Shown: positions 1 to 6,186, numbered from the stretch's first letter. The stretch: 6,612 nt of DNA from JAWOHX01 sp046484975 (GCA_046484975.1 JAWOHX010000068.1:1-6612), one strand, 5' to 3'. Numbers and translations: made by a program. The notes: generated by a model from the letters alone, not told the origin.

Positions 1-25
1 TTTGGAATCGTTCTCTTGCGTTCAT
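1..25 (-). CDS. 5' end of an unidentified gene, cut by the window edge
   Basis: Only eight codons are visible, reading MNARERFQ. An ATG lies five bases after GGAG, and that GGAG directly follows the stop codon of the DUF1846 gene, so this looks like the next gene of the same operon. The opening residues resemble the N-terminus of uroporphyrinogen decarboxylase/MtaA-family proteins, which often begin with a short Met-x-x-Arg-Glu-Arg stretch, but eight residues cannot establish a family. The existence of a start here is reasonably supported by the ribosome binding site and spacing; the product is unknown. Confidence 0.5.
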
Positions 26-30
26 GCGGG

Positions 31-37
31 CTCCTTA
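31..37 (-). promoter_or_regulatory. Ribosome binding site overlapping the DUF1846 stop codon
   Basis: On the minus strand the sequence is TAAGGAG: the TAA is the DUF1846 stop and AAGGAG is the Shine-Dalgarno sequence. It stands five bases before the ATG at 25-23. Sharing bases between a stop codon and the next ribosome binding site suggests tight translational linkage of the two genes. Confidence 0.6.
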
Positions 38-1540
38 GATATAGAAAAGCTCCTTGGTGGGGAAATTCGGGTCGCTGGTGATGTTGATGCCAAGTTTGCG
101 GAAGATGGTCTCGTCCACCTGGTTGAGGATGTTGGTGGAGTGGGCCTCCGCTCCCTTCAGGTCCTTCATCTTCTCCACCGCCTTCGCTGCATTCGTGTCG
201 CTGACGGCACTGATGCTCAGGGCAATCAGGATCTCCTCCATGTTGAGCACGGGATTCCGGCTTCCCAGGGAGTCCTTTTTCAGCCTGATGATGGGTTCGA
301 TGATTCCCGCAGAGATGATATGCACCTTGTCCTCAATGCCCGCAAGGGCCTTGATGGCATTGAGGATGAGGCTGGCATAGGCGTTCATCAGGTTGGAATC
401 CTTGCCGGAGATGGTTTGTCCGTCCGGCAGGATCATGGCTGCCCCCGAGGCATATTCATTGTTCAGTCTCTTCCTGGCTTTCTCAGCCGCTTCCCTTGCC
501 GGGGCAACGGCCTTCCGGTTGGAGGCATCCAGTCCCAGGTTCTTCATCATGGCCTCCACCTTCTCGGCGGTGTCCCTGTCAATGAGGCCTTTCTTGTATT
601 CGCACAGGCATTTGAAGTATCTGCGGATGATTTCCTGCTTTGCCGCTTCCCGGACCACGGAGTCGTCGGTGATGCCAAAACCCGCCCGGTTGACCCCCAT
701 GTCCGTGGGGGATTTGTATACGGACTCGTCCCCGGTGATTTTTTCGAATATCCTTTTCAGAACGGGAAAGATCTCCACATCCCGGTTGTAGTTGACGCAG
801 TCCACCCCATATGCTTCCCGGTGGAAGGGATCGATCATGTTCCTGTCCTTCAAGTCGGCGGTGGCGGCTTCATAGGCGATGTTCACCGGGTGGTCCAGGG
901 GCAGGTTCCAGATGGGGAAGGTCTCGAACTTTGAATATCCCGCCTTCACTCCCCTTTTGTGCTCATGGTAGAGCTGGGACAGGCAAGTGGCCAGTTTCCC
1001 GCTTCCTGGGCCCGGCCCCGTCACCACCACCAGGGGTTTTGTGGTCTCGATATACGGGTTGCGGCCGTAACCTTCGTCACTGACGATGACGTCCGCATCA
1101 TGGGGATATCCTTTTGTATAGGTGTGGGTATAGGTGCGGATGCCCCTGCGCTCCATCTTCTTTCTGAATATGGTGGCTCCGGGCTGGTTGGTATACCGGG
1201 TGATGACCACGCTGTTGACGGACAGGTCCCAATCCCTCAGGTCGTCAATCATCCGCATCACATCCATGTCATAGGTGATCCCGAAATCCGCACGGATTTT
1301 GTTGCTGTCGATGGCCCCTGCATATATGCAGATGACAATCTCAAGTTTTTCCTTGAGTTTCTCCAGCAGCTTGACTTTTGCGTTCTCATAAAAACCCGGC
1401 AGCACCCTCGATGCGTGGTAATCAAAAAAAAGCTTCCCGCCGAATTCCAGGTAAAGCTTGTTGTTGTATTTCTCCACTCTTTCGATGATGTAGCCGGTTT
1501 GTTCTTTCAGATACTTCTCATGGTCGAAGCCCGTTGTCAT
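35..1540 (-). CDS. DUF1846 domain-containing protein
   Basis: The 501-residue product matches the DUF1846 family over its whole length and is of usual size (about 500 residues). Recognisable blocks are GFDHEKYL near the N-terminus, YLEFGGKLFFDYHA (about 30-43), ADFGITYDMDV (about 84-94), SDEGYGRNPYIETTKP (about 154-169), a glycine-rich phosphate-loop-like GPGPGSGK (175-182), and GAEAHST (about 463-469). No signal peptide or membrane segment is seen, so it should be cytoplasmic. The family is widespread in Firmicutes and Actinobacteria, and its biochemical function is not established to my knowledge. The P-loop-like motif hints at nucleotide or phosphate binding, which is inference. The ATG at 1540 was chosen because GGGGGTGG lies just before it and family members begin close to the GFDHEKYL block; an in-frame TTG four codons upstream is less likely. 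It follows gpsA by 90 bases and is tightly coupled to the truncated gene downstream. Confidence 0.93.
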   Translation of the reverse strand: MTTGFDHEKYLKEQTGYIIERVEKYNNKLYLEFGGKLFFDYHASRVLPGFYENAKVKLLEKLKEKLEIVICIYAGAIDSNKIRADFGITYDMDVMRMIDDLRDWDLSVNSVVITRYTNQPGATIFRKKMERRGIRTYTHTYTKGYPHDADVIVSDEGYGRNPYIETTKPLVVVTGPGPGSGKLATCLSQLYHEHKRGVKAGYSKFETFPIWNLPLDHPVNIAYEAATADLKDRNMIDPFHREAYGVDCVNYNRDVEIFPVLKRIFEKITGDESVYKSPTDMGVNRAGFGITDDSVVREAAKQEIIRRYFKCLCEYKKGLIDRDTAEKVEAMMKNLGLDASNRKAVAPAREAAEKARKRLNNEYASGAAMILPDGQTISGKDSNLMNAYASLILNAIKALAGIEDKVHIISAGIIEPIIRLKKDSLGSRNPVLNMEEILIALSISAVSDTNAAKAVEKMKDLKGAEAHSTNILNQVDETIFRKLGINITSDPNFPTKELFYI

Positions 1541-1573
1541 ACCCACCCCCAAAAAAAATCAGATTATGATTTT

Positions 1574-1582
1574 ATCATATCA
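1574..1582 (-). promoter_or_regulatory. Possible extended -10 promoter element for the DUF1846 gene
   Basis: The 90-base gap between the dehydrogenase and DUF1846 genes contains TGATATGAT on the minus strand, which fits an extended -10 (TGn plus TATGAT). It would start transcription near 1567 and leave a leader of about 27 bases including the G-rich ribosome binding site. No good -35 hexamer is visible at the normal distance. The region is AT-rich, so a chance match is possible. If real, DUF1846 and its downstream partner can be expressed apart from the galactosidase-dehydrogenase pair. Confidence 0.35.
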
Positions 1583-1630
1583 GATACGCTTCCGTTTTCC
1601 TATATCAAAAGCAGCGGTTCATCCCATATT

Positions 1631-2590
1631 TTAGAATTCATATTTGATGGGGCGGAGGAACAGGTCCACCAGCGCCTTCTTTGGGTCCTTCCTGTTGTGG
1701 ATGATCTCGTGGACCGAACGGCTGATGGGCAGCTCCACACCATGCCTTTCGGACAGAATGCACAGCCCCGATGCGGTTTCCACGCCTTCTGCAAGATGGT
1801 GAAAACCCTTCCCAAGGGCCAGATCCTCCCCAAATTGCCTGTTCCTGCTGTAGGAGGAAAAGAGGGTGGCTTCGTAATCCCCCAGATGGCTGAGCCCATA
1901 GACGGTGATCTCCTCCCCTCCCATGGCCTGGACCAGACGGGAGATTTCCCTTGCCCCCCGGGCCATCAGGGCACCCTTGAGGCAGCTGTACCCCAGTCCA
2001 TCCAGCATGCCGGCTGCAATGCCGATGACATTTTTGGCAGCAGCCCCTGTCTCCACCCCGATGATGTCCTTGCTGTAATAGAAACGGATGAGGTTGGAAG
2101 TCATCTCACGGACTATTTTTCTGGTGATTTCCACATGATAGGAGGACACCACCATGCAATTGGGGATTCCCCGGGCAAAGTCCTGCACATGGCCGGGGCC
2201 CACCCATACCGCCGTCCGGTTGGAAAGCCCGGTCTCTTCCGTGAAGACCTGGCTCAGCCTTTTCCCGGTGACATTTTCAAGTCCTTTCATGCAGAGCACA
2301 AAATCCTTGTCCCGGGTGTCCAATGCCGCAATGGACCGGGAGAATTCACGTAAACTCTGGGCACCGATGGCCACAAGCGCCATCTGTCCGAATGCCATGG
2401 CTTCCTCCAGCTCGCAAGTGAGGGCGATTCCTTCCGGGATCCTCATGTATTCGTTTTCCCGGGATTGCTTCAGCTCCATGAAATCCCTTGATGAGGCCCT
2501 TCCATATAGCATCACCTCGTGGCCCAGTCCCTTCGCATAAGAGGCCAGGAAAGCGCCCCAGCGTCCGCATCCCATCACAACAATCCTCAT
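1631..2590 (-). CDS. gpsA: NAD(P)-dependent glycerol-3-phosphate dehydrogenase, GpsA-like (divergent)
   Basis: This 319-residue cytoplasmic protein belongs to the family that interconverts dihydroxyacetone phosphate and sn-glycerol 3-phosphate, the entry to phospholipid synthesis. The N-terminal Rossmann motif is MGCGRWG (6-12, pattern GxGxWG). KGLE follows at 102-105, GPGHVQDFARGIP at 131-143, and the substrate-site block VETGAAAKNVIGIAAG at 179-194, with Lys186 aligning with the catalytic lysine. SRNRQFGE lies at 248-255 and AEG at 267-269. Two stretches differ from canonical GpsA: GPGHVQ replaces the usual GPS(F/H)A, and GLSHLGDYEATLF (232-244) replaces GLAGxGDLxxTC, although the Asp is kept. 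Length is normal. The ATG at 2590 was chosen because the Rossmann strand begins immediately after it; longer in-frame extensions would lie inside the galactosidase gene. The start overlaps the galactosidase stop as ATGA, indicating translational coupling. It may be a second, pathway-specific GpsA paralogue; the gene symbol is therefore by family only. Confidence 0.88.
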   Translation of the reverse strand: MRIVVMGCGRWGAFLASYAKGLGHEVMLYGRASSRDFMELKQSRENEYMRIPEGIALTCELEEAMAFGQMALVAIGAQSLREFSRSIAALDTRDKDFVLCMKGLENVTGKRLSQVFTEETGLSNRTAVWVGPGHVQDFARGIPNCMVVSSYHVEITRKIVREMTSNLIRFYYSKDIIGVETGAAAKNVIGIAAGMLDGLGYSCLKGALMARGAREISRLVQAMGGEEITVYGLSHLGDYEATLFSSYSRNRQFGEDLALGKGFHHLAEGVETASGLCILSERHGVELPISRSVHEIIHNRKDPKKALVDLFLRPIKYEF

Positions 2591-4440
2591 GGTTCTATGG
2601 TTCCTTTCATTTTTTCCAGGACCAGCATCCTTGCCTGGAACGGTCCGGAAAGAAAGACGGATATTCCCTCTTCCATGAGCTTCTTCCCGGAAGATTTGCA
2701 TCCCGGCATGTCGTCAAAACATGACACCCGGTAATATCCCGACTCATCCAGTTGCTCAGGTTTTATCATACATGATTCATTCCCGGATGCAAGGGAAAAA
2801 ACCAGGACCAACCCGAAGGAAGCGTCCGGGGATATCCTCTGGAAGGCCTCCCAATCCCCTTTTCCTTCTCCCAGGCACAGGGTCAGGGAATCCTGCAGCA
2901 CATCTGCGTGAAGACGGTAGAAATTGAAGTGGCGCCCAATTTCCTTTAAGGCCACTTCCGGCATCCCACCCATGTCACCGGACAGGCCGGGAATCCCCAG
3001 CAGGGCCGTCCTCAGGGAGAAGGCCAGCAAAACACTGGCGTAGGTGTCCCAGGTGGCCCCGTTCCCGGAAGGGGTGATGTATGTGGCCGGGGAGTTTTCC
3101 AGGCTCTTCCCGTACCGGGGTATTTTTCCCTTCATCGGACGCAAGCAGCTCCAGGTCATGGTCCTGGAGCAGGCAAGCCTTTTACCCAGGCCTTTGTATA
3201 TCCCTATCATGTCCACAGGGTTGGTGTTGTCGCTCAGGAATTGGGCATCGAAATGGGAGAGGCTTTCCCCGTCGTGGCGCAACCCTCCCGAGGCGCATCC
3301 TTCGAAGACCACCCCAGGATGCTCCCGATGGAGTTCATCCAGCATGGCATAGAGCCGGGTATGATGGATGAAAAAATTGGAGTGCCTGGGATCATCCGCC
3401 ATCTCGAAGTTGAAGTCCCATTTGAACCAGTCCAGCTGGTATTCCCGGATCACACCCTGGATGGTGTCCTTCAGGTACCGCCAGGCTGCGGGATTCCCCA
3501 GGTCGGGATAATACCGGCCATCGCCTGCGGCGATGAACCAACCGGGATGCTGTTTCTGTACCGGCACTCCCCCGCAGACCCTCTCCGGCTCCATCCACAG
3601 CCCGAACCCCATGCCCAGGTCCCTGACATACCCGGCGAATTCCTTCATTCTTCCTTTGAACCCGTGGCGAAGGGATTCACTCCAATCCCCCGTCTGCTCC
3701 GACCAGTCCCCTTTTCCGTTGCCATACCAGCCCGCATCCACCACGAATACCTCCACTCCCGCCCGTCTGGCATTTTCGGCCTGTCTTGTCATTTGTGCCA
3801 TATTGAAACAGTCGAAGGCATAGAACCAGCTGTTGTAGACCACCGGGATGGTCTTCCCGGATTTTCGGACCGTATGATCCATCAGGAATCTCTGGAAGGA
3901 GAACGAATCCCCGGCATGGACGATGACACCCGGAAGGATGACGGCCTCCCCCGGGGCGAGGATCATGTCCAGCCCCTCATCCTTGAGTCCGGCCAGAATG
4001 ACGACCCTGTCCTCTTCCATCCACAATCGGATGATCCAATCCCCCACGGGAAGGACATGGAAACTGACGCATTCTCCGTTTTTCCCCTGGAAACGGACAT
4101 AGGGGCAATAATCCTTCGTTGTCCTGCCGCCAAAAGAGCATAAAACCGTTTCTGTCTTAGGTTTGGGAATCTCCACCTCCCGGTTTTCCCGGCACCAGGA
4201 GGATTCCATGACAAATACCCCCGGTTGTTGGAGCCGGAGGGTGAATGAGCTCAAAGCCCGGTTGACACGCAACGGCACAGGGGAGACATTGGCGATGGTC
4301 TCCCTCATGAGGAATGTCTTCAATCCAACATCCCTGGTGATATCTGATGTGAGTCTGATTTTCCCGCCGTATGAAGGGGGAAATTCTTCCCGGCCGTCCA
4401 ACACCAGGGCCATATTGTTGTGTTCCACATGTTCCGTCAT
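2587..4440 (-). CDS. Alpha-galactosidase, glycoside hydrolase family 36 (short type)
   Basis: This 617-residue enzyme should hydrolyse terminal alpha-1,6-galactosyl groups (melibiose, raffinose-type sugars or related galactosides) with retention of configuration. A beta-sandwich region spans about 1-190, a catalytic TIM barrel about 195-515, and a C-terminal beta domain the rest. Visible GH36/clan GH-D motifs are FVVDAGWYG (232-240), GLWMEPE (280-286), WFKWDFNFE (338-346) with Asp342 as expected nucleophile, EGCASGG (380-386), and LSDNTNP (402-408) with Asp404 as likely acid/base, 62 residues after the nucleophile. Many GH36 enzymes have about 700-730 residues; this one is shorter, mainly at the N-terminus. 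With no signal peptide it is presumably intracellular and depends on an importer not in this window. The start is uncertain: AGGA abuts the first ATG too closely for normal initiation, and Met10 (4413) has GGAA nine bases upstream. Its stop overlaps the dehydrogenase ATG. Exact substrate is not readable from sequence. Confidence 0.92.
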   Translation of the reverse strand: MTEHVEHNNMALVLDGREEFPPSYGGKIRLTSDITRDVGLKTFLMRETIANVSPVPLRVNRALSSFTLRLQQPGVFVMESSWCRENREVEIPKPKTETVLCSFGGRTTKDYCPYVRFQGKNGECVSFHVLPVGDWIIRLWMEEDRVVILAGLKDEGLDMILAPGEAVILPGVIVHAGDSFSFQRFLMDHTVRKSGKTIPVVYNSWFYAFDCFNMAQMTRQAENARRAGVEVFVVDAGWYGNGKGDWSEQTGDWSESLRHGFKGRMKEFAGYVRDLGMGFGLWMEPERVCGGVPVQKQHPGWFIAAGDGRYYPDLGNPAAWRYLKDTIQGVIREYQLDWFKWDFNFEMADDPRHSNFFIHHTRLYAMLDELHREHPGVVFEGCASGGLRHDGESLSHFDAQFLSDNTNPVDMIGIYKGLGKRLACSRTMTWSCLRPMKGKIPRYGKSLENSPATYITPSGNGATWDTYASVLLAFSLRTALLGIPGLSGDMGGMPEVALKEIGRHFNFYRLHADVLQDSLTLCLGEGKGDWEAFQRISPDASFGLVLVFSLASGNESCMIKPEQLDESGYYRVSCFDDMPGCKSSGKKLMEEGISVFLSGPFQARMLVLEKMKGTIEP

Positions 4441-4448
4441 TCCTATAT

Positions 4449-4454
4449 ATTATA
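4449..4454 (-). promoter_or_regulatory. Possible -10 hexamer (TATAAT) upstream of the alpha-galactosidase gene
   Basis: A perfect TATAAT on the minus strand ends eight bases before the first ATG of the galactosidase gene. Initiation would fall near 4442, giving an almost leaderless transcript from ATG 4440, or a normal short leader if Met10 at 4413 is the true start. No convincing -35 is seen 16-18 bases upstream, so the site may depend on an activator or be a chance match in AT-rich sequence. Confidence 0.35.
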
Positions 4455-4524
4455 TGATGCAGAGAATATTGAAAAGGCAGTGCTGGCGGTTTGGCTTGTT
4501 ACTTGTGTGTTTTAACATTTTCCA

Positions 4525-4540
4525 TGCTGATAGCTCAGCA
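4525..4540. repeat. Short perfect inverted repeat, possible operator
   Basis: TGCTGATAGCTCAGCA consists of two 6-base arms around a 4-base centre. It lies in the 175-base gap between the lipoprotein and galactosidase genes, about 70 bases upstream of the galactosidase TATAAT. No T-run follows on either strand, which makes a terminator unlikely. A regulator-binding site is possible but is inferred only from symmetry and position. Confidence 0.3.
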
Positions 4541-4549
4541 GTGTGTGAA

Positions 4550-4584
4550 GAACCCCCCGGTCATGCCCCATGTCCGGGGGGTTC
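4550..4584 (-). terminator. GC-rich hairpin after the lipoprotein gene
   Basis: GAACCCCCCGG and CCGGGGGGTTC form a perfect 11-base-pair stem with a 13-base loop, 31 bases after the lipoprotein stop codon. Position and strength fit a transcription terminator for that gene, but the minus-strand sequence after the stem (TTCACACAC) has no clear T-run. It may be a weak intrinsic terminator, work with Rho, or protect the 3' end of the message. The same stem would form in plus-strand RNA. Confidence 0.55.
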
Positions 4585-4615
4585 GTTCATTCCTTATGTA
4601 TTCCGTCGGGCAGGA

Positions 4616-5995
4616 CTAAAAAGCGCTCCACCACAGCATGCCGTTCCACTCCTCCGACCAGGTAAAGAAATCCTTTGTATCAACGCCATGGATGATGATG
4701 GAATGATATGCGTCGATCAATGACTGGGATGCCCCCTTTGCCTTCATGACACTCAAGACATCCAATATGATATCCTTGTCCCCATTGGCATTCATGAAAG
4801 ATGCAATGGCATCCTTGTGCAGGGCAAATGCGCTGGAGGAGTACAGGTATGTGGATTGCTTGTGCTTTTCCCTTATCGCATGAGGCCGGGTGTATACATA
4901 ACGGAGCCTGCTGAGGTTCACCCTTGCGATCAGGGCATTCTGCATGCTGCCGTGGGAGGACAGGATGGCATGGTAGTTGGACAGGATCTGAACTTCATAA
5001 TACTCCGCCCACGTCTTTTCGTCATCCCAATCATCCCACGTTGTACATCCTGCGGCCAAGTCGGAGGCGATGTAATAGTCCGTGTATTGATGGAATGCTT
5101 CCAAGGCATGGAAGCTTCCTTTCATGCATGGCATTCCGAAATCAATGAATCCCAGCTTTCGTCCCAACAAGGACTTCCAGTTTCCAAGAAATGTTTCCGC
5201 TTGTGCATAATTCATGTTCACCCCGAAGATTTCACCTCCTTGCACCAGCCCGCCATGGCCAGTGAAAACCAGATTATGGGTGGCATTCGGGTGTCTCTGC
5301 ACCAGGACACGCGCAAACTCGGTGAAGGCATTGATCAGGAAAGGTCCCCTTGCCAGGATATCGGAAGGCATGCCGGTGAATTTTTTAATGCAGTACTGTT
5401 CCCGGTATGCGACCTTTTGTGTGGTTGAATAACCTTCCATGCCTCCATACAATGGATTGTAGTCATTGGGCAGAGCATACATGTGGACCGCAAGGCCGTC
5501 ATCCCAGATGGCCACCTCATATATCCTGACGCCATCCTTGTCCTTGTTGAGAACATCGCCTGTCCAACCTGATATGTCATTGAACGGCATCCAGTCCTCT
5601 GTGACATGTACCACGCTTAAGATGACATGGTTGATGACGCTGGATTGGGGCGGAGGGGTCGGCGAGGGTGTCGGTGTTGGCGTTGGTGTTGGCGTTGGCG
5701 CGGGTGTGGGTGCTGGTGTAGGTGCGGGCGTTGCAGACGGCGACGGCGCAGGTGTTGGTACAGGTGTTGGTGTAGGTGCAGGTGTAGGAGTAGGTGCAGG
5801 CGTTGGTGCTGGTGTTGCAGACGGCGAGGGCAAAGGTGTAGGCGTTGGTGCGGGAGTGACTGTCGGTGTCTGCAGGGCTTCCACCGTGGCCGTGGGTGTA
5901 GGCTCCGGTGTCGGAGCTGGCAAACCAACATTACTCCTGCAACTGCTGAGGATGAAAATACCAATGGTGAGCAGAATCAATAATTTCTGTTTCAT
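4616..5995 (-). CDS. Lipoprotein with Pro/Thr-rich linker and clostripain (C11)-like cysteine peptidase domain
   Basis: The 459-residue product starts with a lipoprotein signal: KQK, a hydrophobic stretch, and lipobox LSSC with Cys19 as the lipidated residue, so it should be anchored outside the membrane. Residues about 26-116 are an extended spacer rich in Pro, Thr, Ala and Ser. The C-terminal domain (about 118-459) is not a close match to a family I can name with certainty, but it has the layout of clan CD peptidases: NLVFTGHGG (241-249, candidate catalytic His247), then 43 residues later LGFIDFGMPCMKGS (281-294, candidate Cys290), followed by YTDYYIASD (304-312). Canonical C11 enzymes show a hydrophobic strand plus H-G-G and F-D-A-C-x-M-G at similar spacing. 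Here three residues are inserted between the Asp and the position two before Cys. Peptidase activity is inferred. ATG 5995 is preferred over an in-frame TTG at 6013 because GGAAGGGG stands six bases before it and the signal peptide starts there. It has its own promoter and hairpin, so is probably a single-gene unit. Confidence 0.8.
   Translation of the reverse strand: MKQKLLILLTIGIFILSSCRSNVGLPAPTPEPTPTATVEALQTPTVTPAPTPTPLPSPSATPAPTPAPTPTPAPTPTPVPTPAPSPSATPAPTPAPTPAPTPTPTPTPTPSPTPPPQSSVINHVILSVVHVTEDWMPFNDISGWTGDVLNKDKDGVRIYEVAIWDDGLAVHMYALPNDYNPLYGGMEGYSTTQKVAYREQYCIKKFTGMPSDILARGPFLINAFTEFARVLVQRHPNATHNLVFTGHGGLVQGGEIFGVNMNYAQAETFLGNWKSLLGRKLGFIDFGMPCMKGSFHALEAFHQYTDYYIASDLAAGCTTWDDWDDEKTWAEYYEVQILSNYHAILSSHGSMQNALIARVNLSRLRYVYTRPHAIREKHKQSTYLYSSSAFALHKDAIASFMNANGDKDIILDVLSVMKAKGASQSLIDAYHSIIIHGVDTKDFFTWSEEWNGMLWWSAF
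5648..5869 (-). repeat. Low-complexity Pro/Thr-encoding repeat inside the lipoprotein gene
   Basis: This stretch encodes residues 43-116, mostly alternating Pro with Thr, Ala, Ser or Val, giving a six-base rhythm of GGTGTN/GGTGCN units on the plus strand. A longer period is also present: the 14-base GTTGCAGACGGCGA occurs at 5730-5743 and 5814-5827, exactly 84 bases apart, and the peptide PSPSATPAPTPAPTP appears at residues 56-70 and 84-98. Such a stretch likely acts as a flexible wall-spanning spacer and is prone to length change by slippage. Confidence 0.85.
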
Positions 5996-6001
5996 GGCAA
6001 T

Positions 6002-6009
6002 CCCCTTCC
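6002..6009 (-). promoter_or_regulatory. Ribosome binding site of the lipoprotein gene
   Basis: GGAAGGGG lies six bases before ATG 5995 and decides the start codon, because the alternative TTG at 6013 is upstream of it and has no such site at the proper distance. Confidence 0.6.
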
Positions 6010-6060
6010 ACAATATTCGGCTACTTATGTATAAAATATATAAACATGGGTGATACTGTA

Positions 6061-6089
6061 ATTATACGTCCGTTTTTGGTCCGTTGCAA
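6061..6089 (-). promoter_or_regulatory. Sigma-A type promoter of the lipoprotein gene
   Basis: On the minus strand TTGCAA (6089-6084) and TATAAT (6066-6061) are separated by exactly 17 bases. The -10 is perfect and the -35 keeps the key TTG. Transcription should begin near 6054, leaving a leader of about 58 bases that carries the GGAAGGGG ribosome binding site. It starts three bases after the terminator of the desulfoferrodoxin gene, so the lipoprotein appears to be independently transcribed by the housekeeping sigma factor. Confidence 0.7.
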
Positions 6090-6091
6090 TG

Positions 6092-6126
6092 AAAAAATGG
6101 GTTCCGGCGCATACAACGAAAACCCA
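6092..6126 (-). terminator. Rho-independent terminator of the desulfoferrodoxin gene
   Basis: Minus-strand TGGGTT (6126-6121) pairs with AACCCA (6103-6098); two G-U pairs extend the stem inward, and TTTTTT (6097-6092) follows directly. It is about 60 bases past the desulfoferrodoxin stop codon. Hairpin plus six Ts is the standard intrinsic terminator form. Confidence 0.7.
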
Positions 6127-6186
6127 CATCTGGCATTGGAAACAACCTGGGCTTGGTGAATCAGAAAAAGGACGGTTCTTTGAATG

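Noticed and set aside
2..934. Open frame of 310 codons on the plus strand at the window start
   Set aside because: Antisense to the DUF1846 gene, which matches its family end to end; no ribosome binding site or family resemblance is seen.
1551..1579. Possible intrinsic terminator after the dehydrogenase gene (TATGAT-AAA-ATCATA, then eight Ts)
   Set aside because: The six-pair stem is entirely weak apart from one G-C pair, six bases separate it from the T-run, and it overlaps a better candidate -10 element for the DUF1846 gene.
959..2353. Long open frame of 464 codons on the plus strand
   Set aside because: It runs antisense to two well-supported genes (DUF1846 and the GpsA-like dehydrogenase), spans the gap between them, and its translation resembles no known protein. 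It is explained by the codon pattern of the opposite strand.
2591..2701. N-terminal extension of the dehydrogenase to an ATG at 2701
   Set aside because: The extra 37 residues would precede the Rossmann strand, are not expected in GpsA proteins, and lie inside the galactosidase coding sequence; the ATGA junction gives a natural start.
3241..4143. Open frame of 300 codons on the plus strand
   Set aside because: Antisense to the GH36 catalytic region; the His/Pro-rich translation is typical of a shadow frame.
5648..5869. Possible CRISPR or minisatellite array
   Set aside because: There are no unique spacers of constant length between repeats; the repetition is in-frame coding sequence for a Pro/Thr spacer.
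5466..6053. Gly/Val-rich open frames on the plus strand over the repeat
   Set aside because: They are the reverse reading of the Pro/Thr linker; the minus-strand frame has a signal peptide, ribosome binding site and promoter.
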